From positions 1,922,001 through 1,986,000 of the forward strand of contig JARGXX010000088.1 of the NCBI GenBank assembly GCA_030374765.1: DNA of 64,000 nucleotides, given 5' to 3'. Of the stretch, positions 9,871 to 19,142 are shown one piece after another. Made by a program: the position numbers and the translations under genes. A model generated the notes under the pieces. The model ran no database searches. It saw nothing but the letters and a program-made list of their open reading frames with translations, and had not been told where the DNA came from. Source of the stretch: Agarophyton chilense (taxonomy: Eukaryota > Rhodophyta > Florideophyceae > Gracilariales > Gracilariaceae). The stretch's first letter is position 1; each line of letters opens with the position of its first letter.

Positions 9871-10613
9871 GTCGACGCCGACAAGACAGGCAGCAGACTG
9901 ATCAACTGCTGCAGAGGTATCTCTCGCGTTTTAGCCTATCGAGTATTCCCCGTCCAGTCCTTGCCCTCACGGCCATCGGTCGCCGCGTGGCGCATTGCAC
10001 TTTCGCTCGGTCTATTGGACCGCTGGCAGTTCTACTGCCCGAGCAGATTGTAGACCCGTATCCGTTGGATACCGAGGTGTGGATCGGGAGCCTCGGATAA
10101 GTGAGTATCACTTCCAGGTGCAGCTGGCAAAGCCAGGCAGGCGCATTCGTCTGGGCGCTGGTTCAATCCCAGGGCTTGCCCTGCTTTGCTATCGTCACCC
10201 GTTGGGTGTGAATGATTACCACTTTGTGGCGCCAGTCGGCATAGCCTAGCAGACGCTCTCGTCTGAGCGCTGGTACAATCTCAGGGCTTGCCCTGCTTTG
10301 TTATCGCCACCCGTTGGGTGAAGTGGTTGGTGCGTCGTTGCCGACTTTAGGGTCGTGGCGCTCGTCCGGGCTCTGGTACAATCCCGGGGCTCGCCCCGGC
10401 TACTCGTCATACGCGGCGTATATCCAGGCCGATCACTTCGGTTCGTGTCGGATCGACACCACTCCGAGCACGTCTTCCGGACGCCACGAGCTCCTGTGGA
10501 ACGATAGGAGTCTGTGTCTAGTCGACACTCCTCGCCTGTGAGACGACGCCTCTCTCGGGTCGTTGCGGACTCTAGGGCCAGATAGCCGACCCCGGCTTTC
10601 CAGGCTCTGCCTG
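9871..10613. repeat. Dense array of perfect short hairpins
   Basis: About 24 perfect inverted repeats with 4-7 bp stems and mostly 2-5 base loops lie in 743 bases, and some regions have one every 20-30 bases. Examples: GTATCC-GTT-GGATAC (10058-10072), AAGTGA-GTA-TCACTT (10099-10113), CTGGC-AAA-GCCAG (10124-10136), CAGGGC-TT-GCCCTG (10170-10183 and again 10282-10295), CACCC-GTT-GGGTG (10196-10208 and 10308-10320), AGACG-CTCT-CGTCT (10251-10264), CCGGGGC-TC-GCCCCGG (10384-10399), GTGTCG-GAT-CGACAC (10445-10459), CAGGC-TCT-GCCTG (10601-10613). Two blocks (10153-10208 and 10264-10320) are near-copies. Open frames here are probably incidental. The pattern resembles the double-hairpin and palindromic elements known from some fungal and green algal organelle genomes. 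Confidence 0.8.
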
Positions 10614-11762
10614 TGCGTAGCTCTCGCCGCCCGTGGCTGGTCTCCCGAGTAGCGTATTGCGTTATCGTTGAAAAAAACGTCTGCAAAAATTCCAGAAAAA
10701 CAATTCCAAAAACTTTCTTCAAAATGTGCACATGAATATGGGAATGTTGTGCAAAGGACGGTTAGGTGCAAACAGCGAAAATGGCGGCGTTGCGACGGAG
10801 TCGATGTAATCGGCGTAAACGGCAGCGGTACGGCGGAATCGATGTTAACGGCGTAGAAGGTGGCGCGAGAGCAAGACAAACAAGAAGGCCGTTGAAGGTG
10901 ATGAATTTGTTGTTGTAGAGGAGATTTAAGGTTGATAAGTTTAATGATGATTATCTCGGACAAGAGAAGTAGTTTACTAGTTCCGAGCTCTTTTATAGTG
11001 GCTGGGAGCTTGGAGTGGATCTTTAATGTGCCACGTAAGCAGCTTCATTATAATTCAATGTCTCTTACTGGTTCAAATTAATGATTCAATTTTGTGTCTA
11101 TCTAACGTTCGCTACTTGGAATTAAAGTGCAACCTACGCAGCTACCTACAATAGATTGTGTGTTGTAACTCTACACTTCTCTCTTGCAAGTCGTTTTCAA
11201 CATCAACCTTATCGATAACATTTGGGGAATGTTTGTCTGAATGCTTTATGAGCAAGAAAGGCAATTTGATACAGTTTTTGATTTAAAAAATTGTATCAAA
11301 GATTGCTGGGAAACGATTGTCTGTAATGCTATCAATTCCTTTTATAGAATCAATGCCAAAGCGTTGTATAAGTGTTATACAGGCTGAAGGAGCAAAAATA
11401 AACTACTGAACTGGTGCACACTGATTTTGTTAGTTTTACTGTAGCCAAAACGTCGATTTTTGGAAAAGTTGCGCGAGGGGTATGATTTTGAAAGAGACTT
11501 CACTTTCGCGCTCTTCTTGGAACTCGCGACCGGTCCATATGTCGGCTAAGTAGTCAGGCTGAAGGAAGAGCAGTTGCGCTACCGATTTCGGCGTAGGGAT
11601 ACTTTTGCCGAAAGAGCGCCGGTTTTCGTCTGCGAGATATCAAAGTTTCGTTCAATGTGTGCAAGCTAATTGCGATGTGAGGAGTTAACGAACAGGCTCG
11701 CGTAAGAGAGGACAAGATGCGCACGTACAACAGTCCGGATTTAATTGAAAGAAGGAAATGCT
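10614..11762. other. Intergenic, no gene seen
   Basis: Hairpin density falls after 10660. The rest is AT-richer, includes an inverted repeat around 11266-11301 (TTTGATACAATTTTT-like arms about a TTTAAAAAA centre), and shows no coding frame with a recognisable motif. Confidence 0.4.
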
Positions 11763-12767
11763 TTACAAGGACGTGGCGTAATAAAGCAAAGTAGGACGCA
11801 TATCCTCGTCAGTCCATGTCTCATCATATCCATTTTCCCTCTCCCATGATTCCTGGAAGGCCTTAATAAGAGCGCTCTGAACGTCGAAGCGATTTGATAC
11901 TTCCTCCCTGAATGCAACACGGTACTCCCTATATGCGCCATCAGAATCCTTGACTCGCATATCAAACCCAAGTCTGTCTAAAGCAGTCATTCTGCATACC
12001 TTAGGGTCAGGATCACCTAGAAATACCTTGCACAGGCGTCTCAAATCTTCTTCCTTGTTTTCATTTAGATTTCTGACAATAGCAGGGGCATCATATGCCA
12101 AAGGGTCGGATTCCGCCCCGCAAAACTCGGCAACGTTGACCCATTGTGAAAGAACTCCGTAGCCTGCAACGAAGAAAACATCACGTAAGTTCATCCTGTA
12201 AAACTTGAAAAGGTCTGGATACTTCAAAGCGTCCGCAGCATGGGAGTGAGTATGGATATAAGAATCACGCGAGGACTCCAACTCCTCCTCCGGCAAAGGA
12301 TTAATGTCGCCAACTAGAGTCACACGACACCCATCTTGTCCAAAGTTTGAAGGTGGCTGTACAAACAGCGAACAGCGCTTATCCAAATTCAAGTTCCGCG
12401 TGTGAGCCGCTCCGTTGGCAAGCAAAAAGATTGGACAGCCCTCGGCATCCAGAATATAGTCAACATGACTACCAAACGGGGCACCCTCATGTTTGTGGCT
12501 CGCCGTGCACAGAGTGCCAGTGTTGCAGACATGGACAAGCGTGCGCGCACGCGCAGCAGGCGTCAGGCGATGCGCAGAGGCATCCTGCACAGGTGCAGCC
12601 GTATGAGAGGTCGGCAACGGAACGGTGGCGATCGGATGTGCGCGGTACAATCGCGCTCGTCGCGCATACGGCCTCGGCAAGAAGCGCGACGACAAAGCCG
12701 GTGGAATGTACAGAGGTGCGTGGAATGGATACAGCGTCACAGTGGGAGCGAATGCGGTGGGATACAT
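11763..12767 (-). CDS. HugZ-like FMN split-barrel protein with DUF2470
   Basis: The conserved part has a pyridoxamine-5'-phosphate-oxidase-like split barrel (CNTGTLCTASHKHEGAPFGS, HVDYILDAEG, FLLANGAAHTRN, CSLFVQ) followed by a DUF2470-type C-terminal domain (MTALDRLGFDMRV...YRVAFREEV). This order is seen in bacterial HugZ and in plant plastid proteins such as At1g51560 and At3g21140. They bind flavin or haem-related ligands; no reaction is established for the plant forms. I place the start at the ATG at 12767 (MYPTAF), giving a Ser/Pro/Arg-rich leader of about 65-70 residues that looks like a plastid transit peptide. The frame stays open to another ATG at 12959. It is head-to-head with the photolyase-like gene, probably sharing a promoter. 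Confidence 0.8.
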   Translation of the reverse strand: MYPTAFAPTVTLYPFHAPLYIPPALSSRFLPRPYARRARLYRAHPIATVPLPTSHTAAPVQDASAHRLTPAARARTLVHVCNTGTLCTASHKHEGAPFGSHVDYILDAEGCPIFLLANGAAHTRNLNLDKRCSLFVQPPSNFGQDGCRVTLVGDINPLPEEELESSRDSYIHTHSHAADALKYPDLFKFYRMNLRDVFFVAGYGVLSQWVNVAEFCGAESDPLAYDAPAIVRNLNENKEEDLRRLCKVFLGDPDPKVCRMTALDRLGFDMRVKDSDGAYREYRVAFREEVSNRFDVQSALIKAFQESWERENGYDETWTDEDMRPTLLYYATSL

Positions 12768-13079
12768 TCTTGGGCAACGACAAAGAGAAACGCCGCTGGG
12801 GGCACGCGAAGAAGGTGAGGTATGCTTGAGGACGTGGTGACGGAGACGTATTTTGTTGGTACACGCGGGACCTTGATTGCAGCAACATTTCACCAAAGCT
12901 CGAAAAAGCACACGATGGAGGGCGCACGATGCCAAGCGCACACATGCCACACGCGTCATCTCCCGAGCTCATCAGAAACATTCGCTCGTCCACGAAATGC
13001 AATTTCTCAGCCGTCCGCCACCGGAACTCCTTTCTCCGACACGGCCGTCGGCCCGCATGCCCTCCCACGTTGTCCCCAA

Positions 13080-14261
13080 ATGAAGCATACCACCTACGTC
13101 TCGCAACCCAGTCTCTCCCATCCTGTCAACGGATCACGGGCATCTTTAGCACGAGCGCCAGCCTCTCTACCGACCCTACACACCCTCACGATCAGTCCTG
13201 CACGTCCTCAATCCGCTCGCACTTCTTCCGCCAATCCTGATGCGCTGCCTGTGTCGTCACAGTCGTTGCTTAGCCGGCCTTTATTCCCACCGCCTGCAGC
13301 GCCCCCGCCGTCTAACGTGATTATTTGGTTCCGGCTTGACCTTCGGTTGCATGATCATCCTGCTCTAGCACATGCTATTGACGAAAGCCAGGGCGGCTCT
13401 GTCGCGCCATTGTACATCTTTGATCCTCGTTGCTATGGAAAGACCAGCTTTGGGTTTGAAAAGACAGGGCGACACCGAGCGAACTTTCTCGTTGAATCAG
13501 TGACCAATTTAAGAGAATCGCTGAAAACGCGAGGGTCCAATTTGCTCGTTGCATACGGCCACCCAGAGCAGGTTTTGCCTCGTCTCGCACGTCAGCTCAG
13601 TGCATCCACGGTTGTATGCCATAAAGAGGGAGCACTCGCCGACAACCGTCTCGAACAAGACGTTTGCAAAGCGCTCGAACGTTCAGGTGTGGCGTTTTGT
13701 TCTCTCTTTTCAAACTATCTGTATCATGTATCTGATCTTCCTTTTCCAATCCACGACATTCCAGATTCTTATGTCGTCTTTCGCGAAGCTGTACAAAAAT
13801 CCTGTGAAATAAGACAGCCATTAACGCCACCGGATCACCTACCTTCCTTCCCGCCAATAGACGCTGGTCAAATCCCAACCTTGAAAGATCTTGGTCTGTC
13901 ACCCCCGCCTCAGGTGGACGATAATGCGTATTTTCGAGGTGGTGAACTGGAAGCGTTGTCAAAGATTTCTCAAGTTATCAAAGATGCCAAGAACCGACAT
14001 AGCGAACGGTCCATTGCGGAGCACCTCGGTTCCGATTTCTCCTGCCGTATATCGCCCTGGCTTTCATTCGGATGTCTAAGTCCCAGGCGAGTACATTCAG
14101 AGCTACAAAACGCATCTAAGGCATGTCAAACATCCACCTACTTCGAGCTTGTTTGGAGAGACTTTTTGCGATACATCACCATGAAGTACACTCGAATCAC
14201 TATGCTCAGGCAGTCCCATTCACTGGTCTCAAACCATTCCACCCCTGCTATTGCTCGCTAG
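13080..14261 (+). CDS. PHR2-type photolyase/cryptochrome-like protein
   Basis: The N-terminal photolyase alpha/beta domain is clear: IIWFRLDLRLHDHPAL, VAPLYIFDPR, NLRESLKTRGSNLLV, CHKEGALADN. It is followed by only the start of the helical domain (RISPWLSFGCLSPRRVHSEL, YFELVWRDFLRYITMKY), and the protein ends about 25 residues later. The FAD-contacting C-terminal half of a normal photolyase is absent. I recall the same early end after the FELLWRDFFR segment in plant PHR2 (At2g47590), so this is probably a family feature and not a truncation. The leader is Ser/Pro/Ala-rich, suggesting a plastid. I chose the ATG at 13080; ATGs at 12915 and 12822 are in frame upstream. Whether such proteins repair DNA or sense light is not settled by the sequence. 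Confidence 0.78.
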   Translation: MKHTTYVSQPSLSHPVNGSRASLARAPASLPTLHTLTISPARPQSARTSSANPDALPVSSQSLLSRPLFPPPAAPPPSNVIIWFRLDLRLHDHPALAHAIDESQGGSVAPLYIFDPRCYGKTSFGFEKTGRHRANFLVESVTNLRESLKTRGSNLLVAYGHPEQVLPRLARQLSASTVVCHKEGALADNRLEQDVCKALERSGVAFCSLFSNYLYHVSDLPFPIHDIPDSYVVFREAVQKSCEIRQPLTPPDHLPSFPPIDAGQIPTLKDLGLSPPPQVDDNAYFRGGELEALSKISQVIKDAKNRHSERSIAEHLGSDFSCRISPWLSFGCLSPRRVHSELQNASKACQTSTYFELVWRDFLRYITMKYTRITMLRQSHSLVSNHSTPAIAR

Positions 14262-14310
14262 CCTCACAGTGATGAATGAAGCTCTGTTTTTTGATAAACC
14301 CGACTTGCTT

Positions 14311-15885
14311 TCAACCCAACTCGATGGCAGTTGACAGCGCATTAGATCGATCTTTTTGTGCCATCGCCTTTCGAAAATGTATTTCACTCACGCAATCCGT
14401 ATTGATACCTTCTTCTTCAATGGCAATCATGCCGGCTTCATCACATAGCGAAACTAGTGCAGCGCCTGTCATTCCTTCGGTTTCGTTAACGAGCCAGTCC
14501 ATCAGAGATCTGTCTCCCTCTCCACAGCTGATAGCCATGTCCTTGAGCACCATTTGTAGAATACTTGCCCGGTTCTCTCTATTTGGCAAATCAAGTTTGA
14601 TGGTGTTGTCAATACGCCCCGGTCGTACCATAGCTGGGTCTAAACTCTTCAGGTCTGCAGCGCAAGCCAGAACAAACACGTCTCCACCATGAACCCCATC
14701 CAGTTCTGTGAGCAGTGAGGCGACAACACGCCCTTCCACGCCACTTGAGTCCTCATCGCCTCGCTTTCCGACGGCATCAATATCATCAATGAACACGACG
14801 CATGGACTCAACACTCTAGCGCGAGCGAATAAACGGCGCACCCGAGCTTCAGATTCCCCTAGATACTTTGAGAACACCTCGGTAGCGCTTATACGAATGC
14901 TGTTCACGTTTGTCAATCTCCGCAGCAGTGATTCGGCAAGAAGCGTTTTACCTACTCCATGTGGCCCGTAAAGCAAGACACCTCTTGGAGGTGTTACTCC
15001 AAGGCGCTGGAACGTGTTCTGATGAACGAATGGCCACTCGCATAAGCGCAAAAGCTGTTCCTTCACGCTGGCATAACCGGCATGACAACCCCAGTCCGTT
15101 GCATAATGTTCTTGCGTCGTGAAATTCGTGTTAATGAACATGAGATCGGCACTTGCCTGAATGGGCGAATATGATGTGACAATATCACAAAGAATGTGAA
15201 ACGAAAAGCGGTTCCCGTGGATTGTAGTGGTTCGCGGTGGGGAGGTGGCGAAGAAGAAATTGATGACTCGATTGAAGTCAGACAAATCAAAGCCCGGAGA
15301 CTTGGCGGCTAGAATTTGATCGGCATCGCTCGGAAATTGAAAGTATGGGTGCTCAGAAACGAGACACAGAAGAAAGCGTTTCCAGGCTTGCTGTCTGATC
15401 CGCGGGGGGCTAGCTGTGATAGTGAGAACTTTTTCGAAACGTCCGACTCTCATTAAAGACTTGGACACATTCTGCTCAACCTCGGCGAGACCTACGATTG
15501 GTGTGTTCACAGCACGAGCGAACAAAGATTTCAAGACTGCATCGACTTCGGCGCTGTCGCACGGAGCGTCCACGTCGTCCAGACAAAGGGGTTTCGATGA
15601 AGATGTTTTAGGCGCAGCTCGAATTGGATATAGAGCGCATGAGAATCTTTGCATTTCGGGGAGGACTATGTCAATGAGACAGTTGCGGGCCTGGTAAGTG
15701 CCAACGAGAAGGATACCTGTGGGGCGTGCGTTTAGAAGCTTCCGCAGTGCTACGATGTGTTGGCTGAGTATGATTTGCTGAATGGTTTCGGGATGTGGAA
15801 CATGTGCGTTTAGGGAAAAATTTGCAATCATCGTTGCGAAAAGAGTTGTAGCATGGTGTGATACGGTGTAGATGCATGAAGCCAA
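14311..15885 (-). CDS. AAA ATPase, AFG2/SPATA5L1-like
   Basis: A 524-residue protein with a degenerate first AAA module (residues about 40-240, GTYQARNC where a Walker A would be) and a complete second module. The second has Walker A GPHGVGKT at 307-314, Walker B VVFIDDID at 363-370, and a second region of homology ending RPGRID with arginine fingers near 421 and 424. WPFVHQNTFQRLGVTPPRGVLL before Walker A is typical of AFG2/SPATA5L1 proteins (ribosome maturation, protein extraction); PEX1/PEX6 peroxins share the dead-first-module design and are the alternative. The Walker B reads DDID in place of DEID: the catalytic Glu position is Asp, which in many AAA proteins weakens hydrolysis. It converges on the photolyase-like gene with a 49-base gap. 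Confidence 0.8.
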   Translation of the reverse strand: MASCIYTVSHHATTLFATMIANFSLNAHVPHPETIQQIILSQHIVALRKLLNARPTGILLVGTYQARNCLIDIVLPEMQRFSCALYPIRAAPKTSSSKPLCLDDVDAPCDSAEVDAVLKSLFARAVNTPIVGLAEVEQNVSKSLMRVGRFEKVLTITASPPRIRQQAWKRFLLCLVSEHPYFQFPSDADQILAAKSPGFDLSDFNRVINFFFATSPPRTTTIHGNRFSFHILCDIVTSYSPIQASADLMFINTNFTTQEHYATDWGCHAGYASVKEQLLRLCEWPFVHQNTFQRLGVTPPRGVLLYGPHGVGKTLLAESLLRRLTNVNSIRISATEVFSKYLGESEARVRRLFARARVLSPCVVFIDDIDAVGKRGDEDSSGVEGRVVASLLTELDGVHGGDVFVLACAADLKSLDPAMVRPGRIDNTIKLDLPNRENRASILQMVLKDMAISCGEGDRSLMDWLVNETEGMTGAALVSLCDEAGMIAIEEEGINTDCVSEIHFRKAMAQKDRSNALSTAIELG

Positions 15886-16326
15886 AAATCCGCTGCGAAA
15901 TCTTGACTACAAGCGGATTCTCAGAAGATATGTTAAAGGGTTACCAGGGGTACGTAATTGATTAAGAAGTAGAAGTATTCCTCATAAACCCTTTCCCGGT
16001 AGTCAAATCTTTAGCTGCTTTCTCTGCCCTCGACGGACGCAATGATGGCAAGAAACTCAAACTTGTCGAGGCCGCCGTCATCACCGGTCGAACGAACAGT
16101 GATGAGGCCGGTCTCGTCACTGGACCAGCGTGACCGTGACAAGCTGGCCGACCAACCAGAGCCGTGTGCAGTGTTGGTGGCCTTGTATTTCGAGCTGCGT
16201 GAAAGCGAATGAATACCACACGGTCGAATGCCATCCGGCTTTCCGCCTCTTTCTTCTCTCTCACTCACGGCACTTCGCCCAGGGGTGGCACCGTCCGTGG
16301 TCGCCCATTGACAAAGCAATACCGTC
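15886..16326. other. Divergent promoter region
   Basis: This lies between the head-to-head AAA ATPase and DUF3429 genes. Frames at 15962-16328 on the minus strand are open but share no motif with a known family. Confidence 0.4.
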
Positions 16327-17157
16327 ATGTACCTCCTACGCCGCTACGTACCGCACTTTCTTCAACCCCGAGCCAGGAGTCGTAATGCATTTCAGCTACT
16401 CGGAACAATAAGCACATCGAGTTCATCACGTGCACTGAGCGCATCCACGAGTATCCCTGGCTCTCCATCTGCTGCTAGTCTGATGGATCAAACTAAACCA
16501 CCGAAGGTTGTTCAATACCTAGGATACGGAGGTACAATTCCCTTCCTCACAGGCGCGTTGGCCACCTCGCTGTGTCCGGATCCCACTTTTTTCGCCCGAG
16601 CAGCCCAGCTTTACGGTTCCTCCATCTTGAGTTTCTTAGGGGCCGTTCATTGGGGCGTCGCATTGCGATCCAACACCCCAACGTCGTTCGCAACAAAAGT
16701 CGACTTCGTTTACGGCGTCACCCCGTCTCTGGTGGCTTGGACAGCGTCGTTGATGCAACCTACAGAAGGTCTTGCTGTGTTGACCGCGAGTTTTTGCGGT
16801 GCCTTCGCGTATGATTACGTACGTTTCCGAGTTCCTGCAAGTGCTCCACCTTGGTACATAAGTTTGAGAGTGCCTCTTACGATCGCGGCGGCCGGCGGGT
16901 CTGGTGTCAGCTACCTGGCAATGAGACGGAAGATTACACGGGATGCTGCTCTGCAAGAAGCAGTTGTTGTTTCCAAGATTTCCAGTACTGATGCAGTGGA
17001 GCAAACCACTTCAGCTGAAAGGGCGGATGCAAAAGAAAGCACTATTATGGCTGACGATGATGGAGTGAGAGCCGCGACTTCTGGCTACGTTGCCAGCCAG
17101 AATGAAACTGACGATATAAATGACGGAATTGAGAGTAAGTCGCATTCGATGGAATGA
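16327..17157 (+). CDS. DUF3429 multi-pass membrane protein
   Basis: A 276-residue protein. After an Arg/Ser-rich, acid-poor leader (MYLLRRYVPHFLQPRARSRN...) that looks like a mitochondrial presequence comes the DUF3429/TMEM69 core: LGYGGTIPFLTGALA, GSSILSFLGAVHWGVAL (the family's FLGGVHWG-type signature), a middle hydrophobic pair and AAAGGSGVSYLAM. About five membrane segments are visible between residues 60 and 205. The C-terminal 70 residues are acidic and hydrophilic and probably disordered. The family is widespread in proteobacteria, algae and mitochondria, and its function is unknown. The start is the first ATG of the frame. Confidence 0.85.
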   Translation: MYLLRRYVPHFLQPRARSRNAFQLLGTISTSSSSRALSASTSIPGSPSAASLMDQTKPPKVVQYLGYGGTIPFLTGALATSLCPDPTFFARAAQLYGSSILSFLGAVHWGVALRSNTPTSFATKVDFVYGVTPSLVAWTASLMQPTEGLAVLTASFCGAFAYDYVRFRVPASAPPWYISLRVPLTIAAAGGSGVSYLAMRRKITRDAALQEAVVVSKISSTDAVEQTTSAERADAKESTIMADDDGVRAATSGYVASQNETDDINDGIESKSHSME

Positions 17158-17377
17158 TCTGCGCGCACGTGGAAGATAGCAAGCTGTTGTTCTACGCCGT
17201 ACGTATTACATTTTACTACATCACACAAATGCAATGAAAGCCCCTGTATCATATAACCCTACAGCCAGCTAGAGTGATGAACAACAAGGAGCAACCAGTC
17301 AGCAGCAACTCTGTATCACTCAAAGTTAGAGAGAAAGAATCGTTGGGATTGGAGAAAAAGAGACAGAAGGTGTGATA

Positions 17378-17965
17378 TCATAACCGCTTGGACCTTCTTT
17401 TTGGAGGTGGCGAAGTGGGTGGTGGTGAAGCGGGTGGTGGTGAAGCGGGTGGTGGCGAAGAGCTTATTTCGTAATCAGCGTGGCCCTCTATATCAATCTC
17501 GTCTTCTGTAACGCAAGTATTTAGTTGACAAGGCGACTCGCGAACAATTCTCCACCCACTTCCTCTTAACACGTCGGTGGAATTCTCGCCAAGATAGGCA
17601 ATTTTCAACTTGTGTCCCGTCTGTGAATCATCGTAAACTACAGCCTGGTAGTTCATGTGATCTGAGGGGTGTTTAAAATCAATGATGGCTCCGTCCAAAA
17701 TAGGTTTTCCGAGCGCCCTGGTTTTCTTCGGCAGGAGAACCCAACGACATTGGTCTAGAGAAACGGTTTCCAAGGTGTCATCGGCTCGATACACTATGGT
17801 GTGACATTTTGAGTCTGGTATGTATTTTACCACTACGGCTTCGTACCATGTTGCATCCTTCCAACACATCAGAATTTCTCGACCTTGTAAGGCCTTGCCC
17901 CATTCAGGGGGATGGGGATAATGGTCATCTGCGCGATTTCTGAGGATTCCTGTCATGTTGTGCAT
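17378..17965 (-). CDS. Tudor-like domain protein with Pro-rich tail
   Basis: From the ATG at 17965 (MHNMTGIL) the frame gives 195 residues. GREILMCWKDATWYEAVVVKY with the following HTIVYRADDTLETVSLDQCRW matches a Tudor/Agenet barrel (W-Y-E-x-V-V strand, Y-x-D-D-x-x-E turn), the kind that reads methylated Lys or Arg. A second, weaker barrel follows (DGAIIDFKH...YQAVVYDD...KLKIAYLGE...GWRIV). The tail is a run of PPPAS repeats ending KRRSKRL, a likely nuclear signal. The frame stays open to 18493, but the upstream 176 residues are unlike the rest in composition and probably untranslated. Confidence 0.6.
   Translation of the reverse strand: MHNMTGILRNRADDHYPHPPEWGKALQGREILMCWKDATWYEAVVVKYIPDSKCHTIVYRADDTLETVSLDQCRWVLLPKKTRALGKPILDGAIIDFKHPSDHMNYQAVVYDDSQTGHKLKIAYLGENSTDVLRGSGWRIVRESPCQLNTCVTEDEIDIEGHADYEISSSPPPASPPPASPPPTSPPPKRRSKRL
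17399..17460. repeat. 15-bp tandem repeat coding PPPAS
   Basis: Three to four copies of a 15-base unit near TGGTGAAGCGGGTGG within the Tudor-like gene, encoding the Pro-rich tail. Confidence 0.8.
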
Positions 17966-18655
17966 CGAGATTACTACAGGCTGAGCGGACGCTCTGGGTG
18001 TGTGGTTGAAGGAGAGCGTTTTTTCGTAAGTAGGTGCGTCACACTTAGGTAGGTTTAGAGGTTGTTTGGGGACGGAGAGACGGCTGGACGGCAGGTATGC
18101 AATGCGCAGTTGCGTTTCGAACAAGAAGTTTTGAGCCGTTTCTATTCGCACTTGTGCACGTGTGCCACTTGGAGTGCGTTGGGTGTTCTGCCGAGAGCAG
18201 GTGTAGGCGCTGCCTACTAAAGTTACACACAATAGATAAATCGTATGTAGGCTTGTACAAGCCTTGTAGGCACACCTCGTGCTTGGCTTAGCAGTAATAG
18301 TTCTGTAGCTATGCCGCTTCCAAGCGTACTGACGGGTGGGGTTTTCATCGTTGCGATCGTGGCACGTCTTCACAGCCAGCATTCTGAAACTTACAAGGGC
18401 CTCGTTTATTCGTTCGTCTAGTGTCGAAAGAGTACTGCAAACCCTCATAAAGAATGTAACGAAGAAGATATTTGGTGATGCAATGCCCAACATAGATGAA
18501 TGCGTTCGTTTCTCCCATTATATCGCATGTACCCGTCGTAACGAGCAGTCTCTAGCTCTTTAGCCCTCACATCTGACACTACATCGCCACGCACCGGCTA
18601 CCGGCCCCGTCAGTGCGTCAAACGTCCATCTCATCTTATTTTAGATTCCCCTCCC
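17966..18655. other. Upstream region of the Tudor-like gene
   Basis: The minus-strand frame of the Tudor-like gene stays open here to 18493 without recognisable domains. No other gene was seen. Confidence 0.35.
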
Positions 18656-18952
18656 ATGCGTGACAGGAGGAAATACGAATTTATGCAACACCAAGGGGAT
18701 CAGGGCCTTCATCGTTCCCGTCATGGCCACGTTATCCGAAAGCTACCTATGCACCTTGGGGCGACCCAGATAAAGAACAGGGCCAGTGCTAAATACGGGT
18801 TGATCGAGCATCGCTTAGAGAAAGGTCATTTGGCCCTTTTACGAGTATTATCTCAAGCCATGATCGTCATCAGACGGCGTACCAAAGAAGTGAACGTTTG
18901 GCTGCGCCCAATATACGCGCAAGAACGCAGTCAGCGCCCGCGTGCTCATTAG
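18656..18952 (+). CDS. Small hypothetical protein
   Basis: A 98-residue ATG frame, strongly basic (many Arg, Lys and His), with a helical segment LLRVLSQAMIVIRRR. I do not recognise it. It may be a small basic organellar or ribosomal-type protein, or a chance frame. Confidence 0.2.
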   Translation: MRDRRKYEFMQHQGDQGLHRSRHGHVIRKLPMHLGATQIKNRASAKYGLIEHRLEKGHLALLRVLSQAMIVIRRRTKEVNVWLRPIYAQERSQRPRAH

Positions 18953-19142
18953 TCTAAGGCAACCTTCGATATGCAAGCAGAGTTAGAGCGGTTAAGCTCC
19001 ACGTCGACGACGTGCAGTGATACTTTTCTTTATTGTGCATACGACACACAAAACATTAAAAACCAACAAGATGAATAACAACAACAAACAAACAAACTCA
19101 TTCGACAAACCGATTTAGTCCACAATGAAATGCAAGTATTTC

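Noticed and set aside
12822-13079. Extended N terminus of the photolyase-like protein
   Set aside because: The frame is open, but using it would leave almost no space for a promoter between the two divergent genes; ATG 13080 already gives a full transit-peptide-like leader.
15962-16328. EF-hand-like minus-strand ORF (DDGGLDKFEFLAIIA)
   Set aside because: The spacing does not fit an EF-hand loop and the frame is otherwise Arg/Ser-rich; most likely promoter sequence.
17966-18493. N-terminal 176 residues of the Tudor-like frame
   Set aside because: Composition unlike the rest, no domain, and a good ATG with an immediately following domain lies at 17965.
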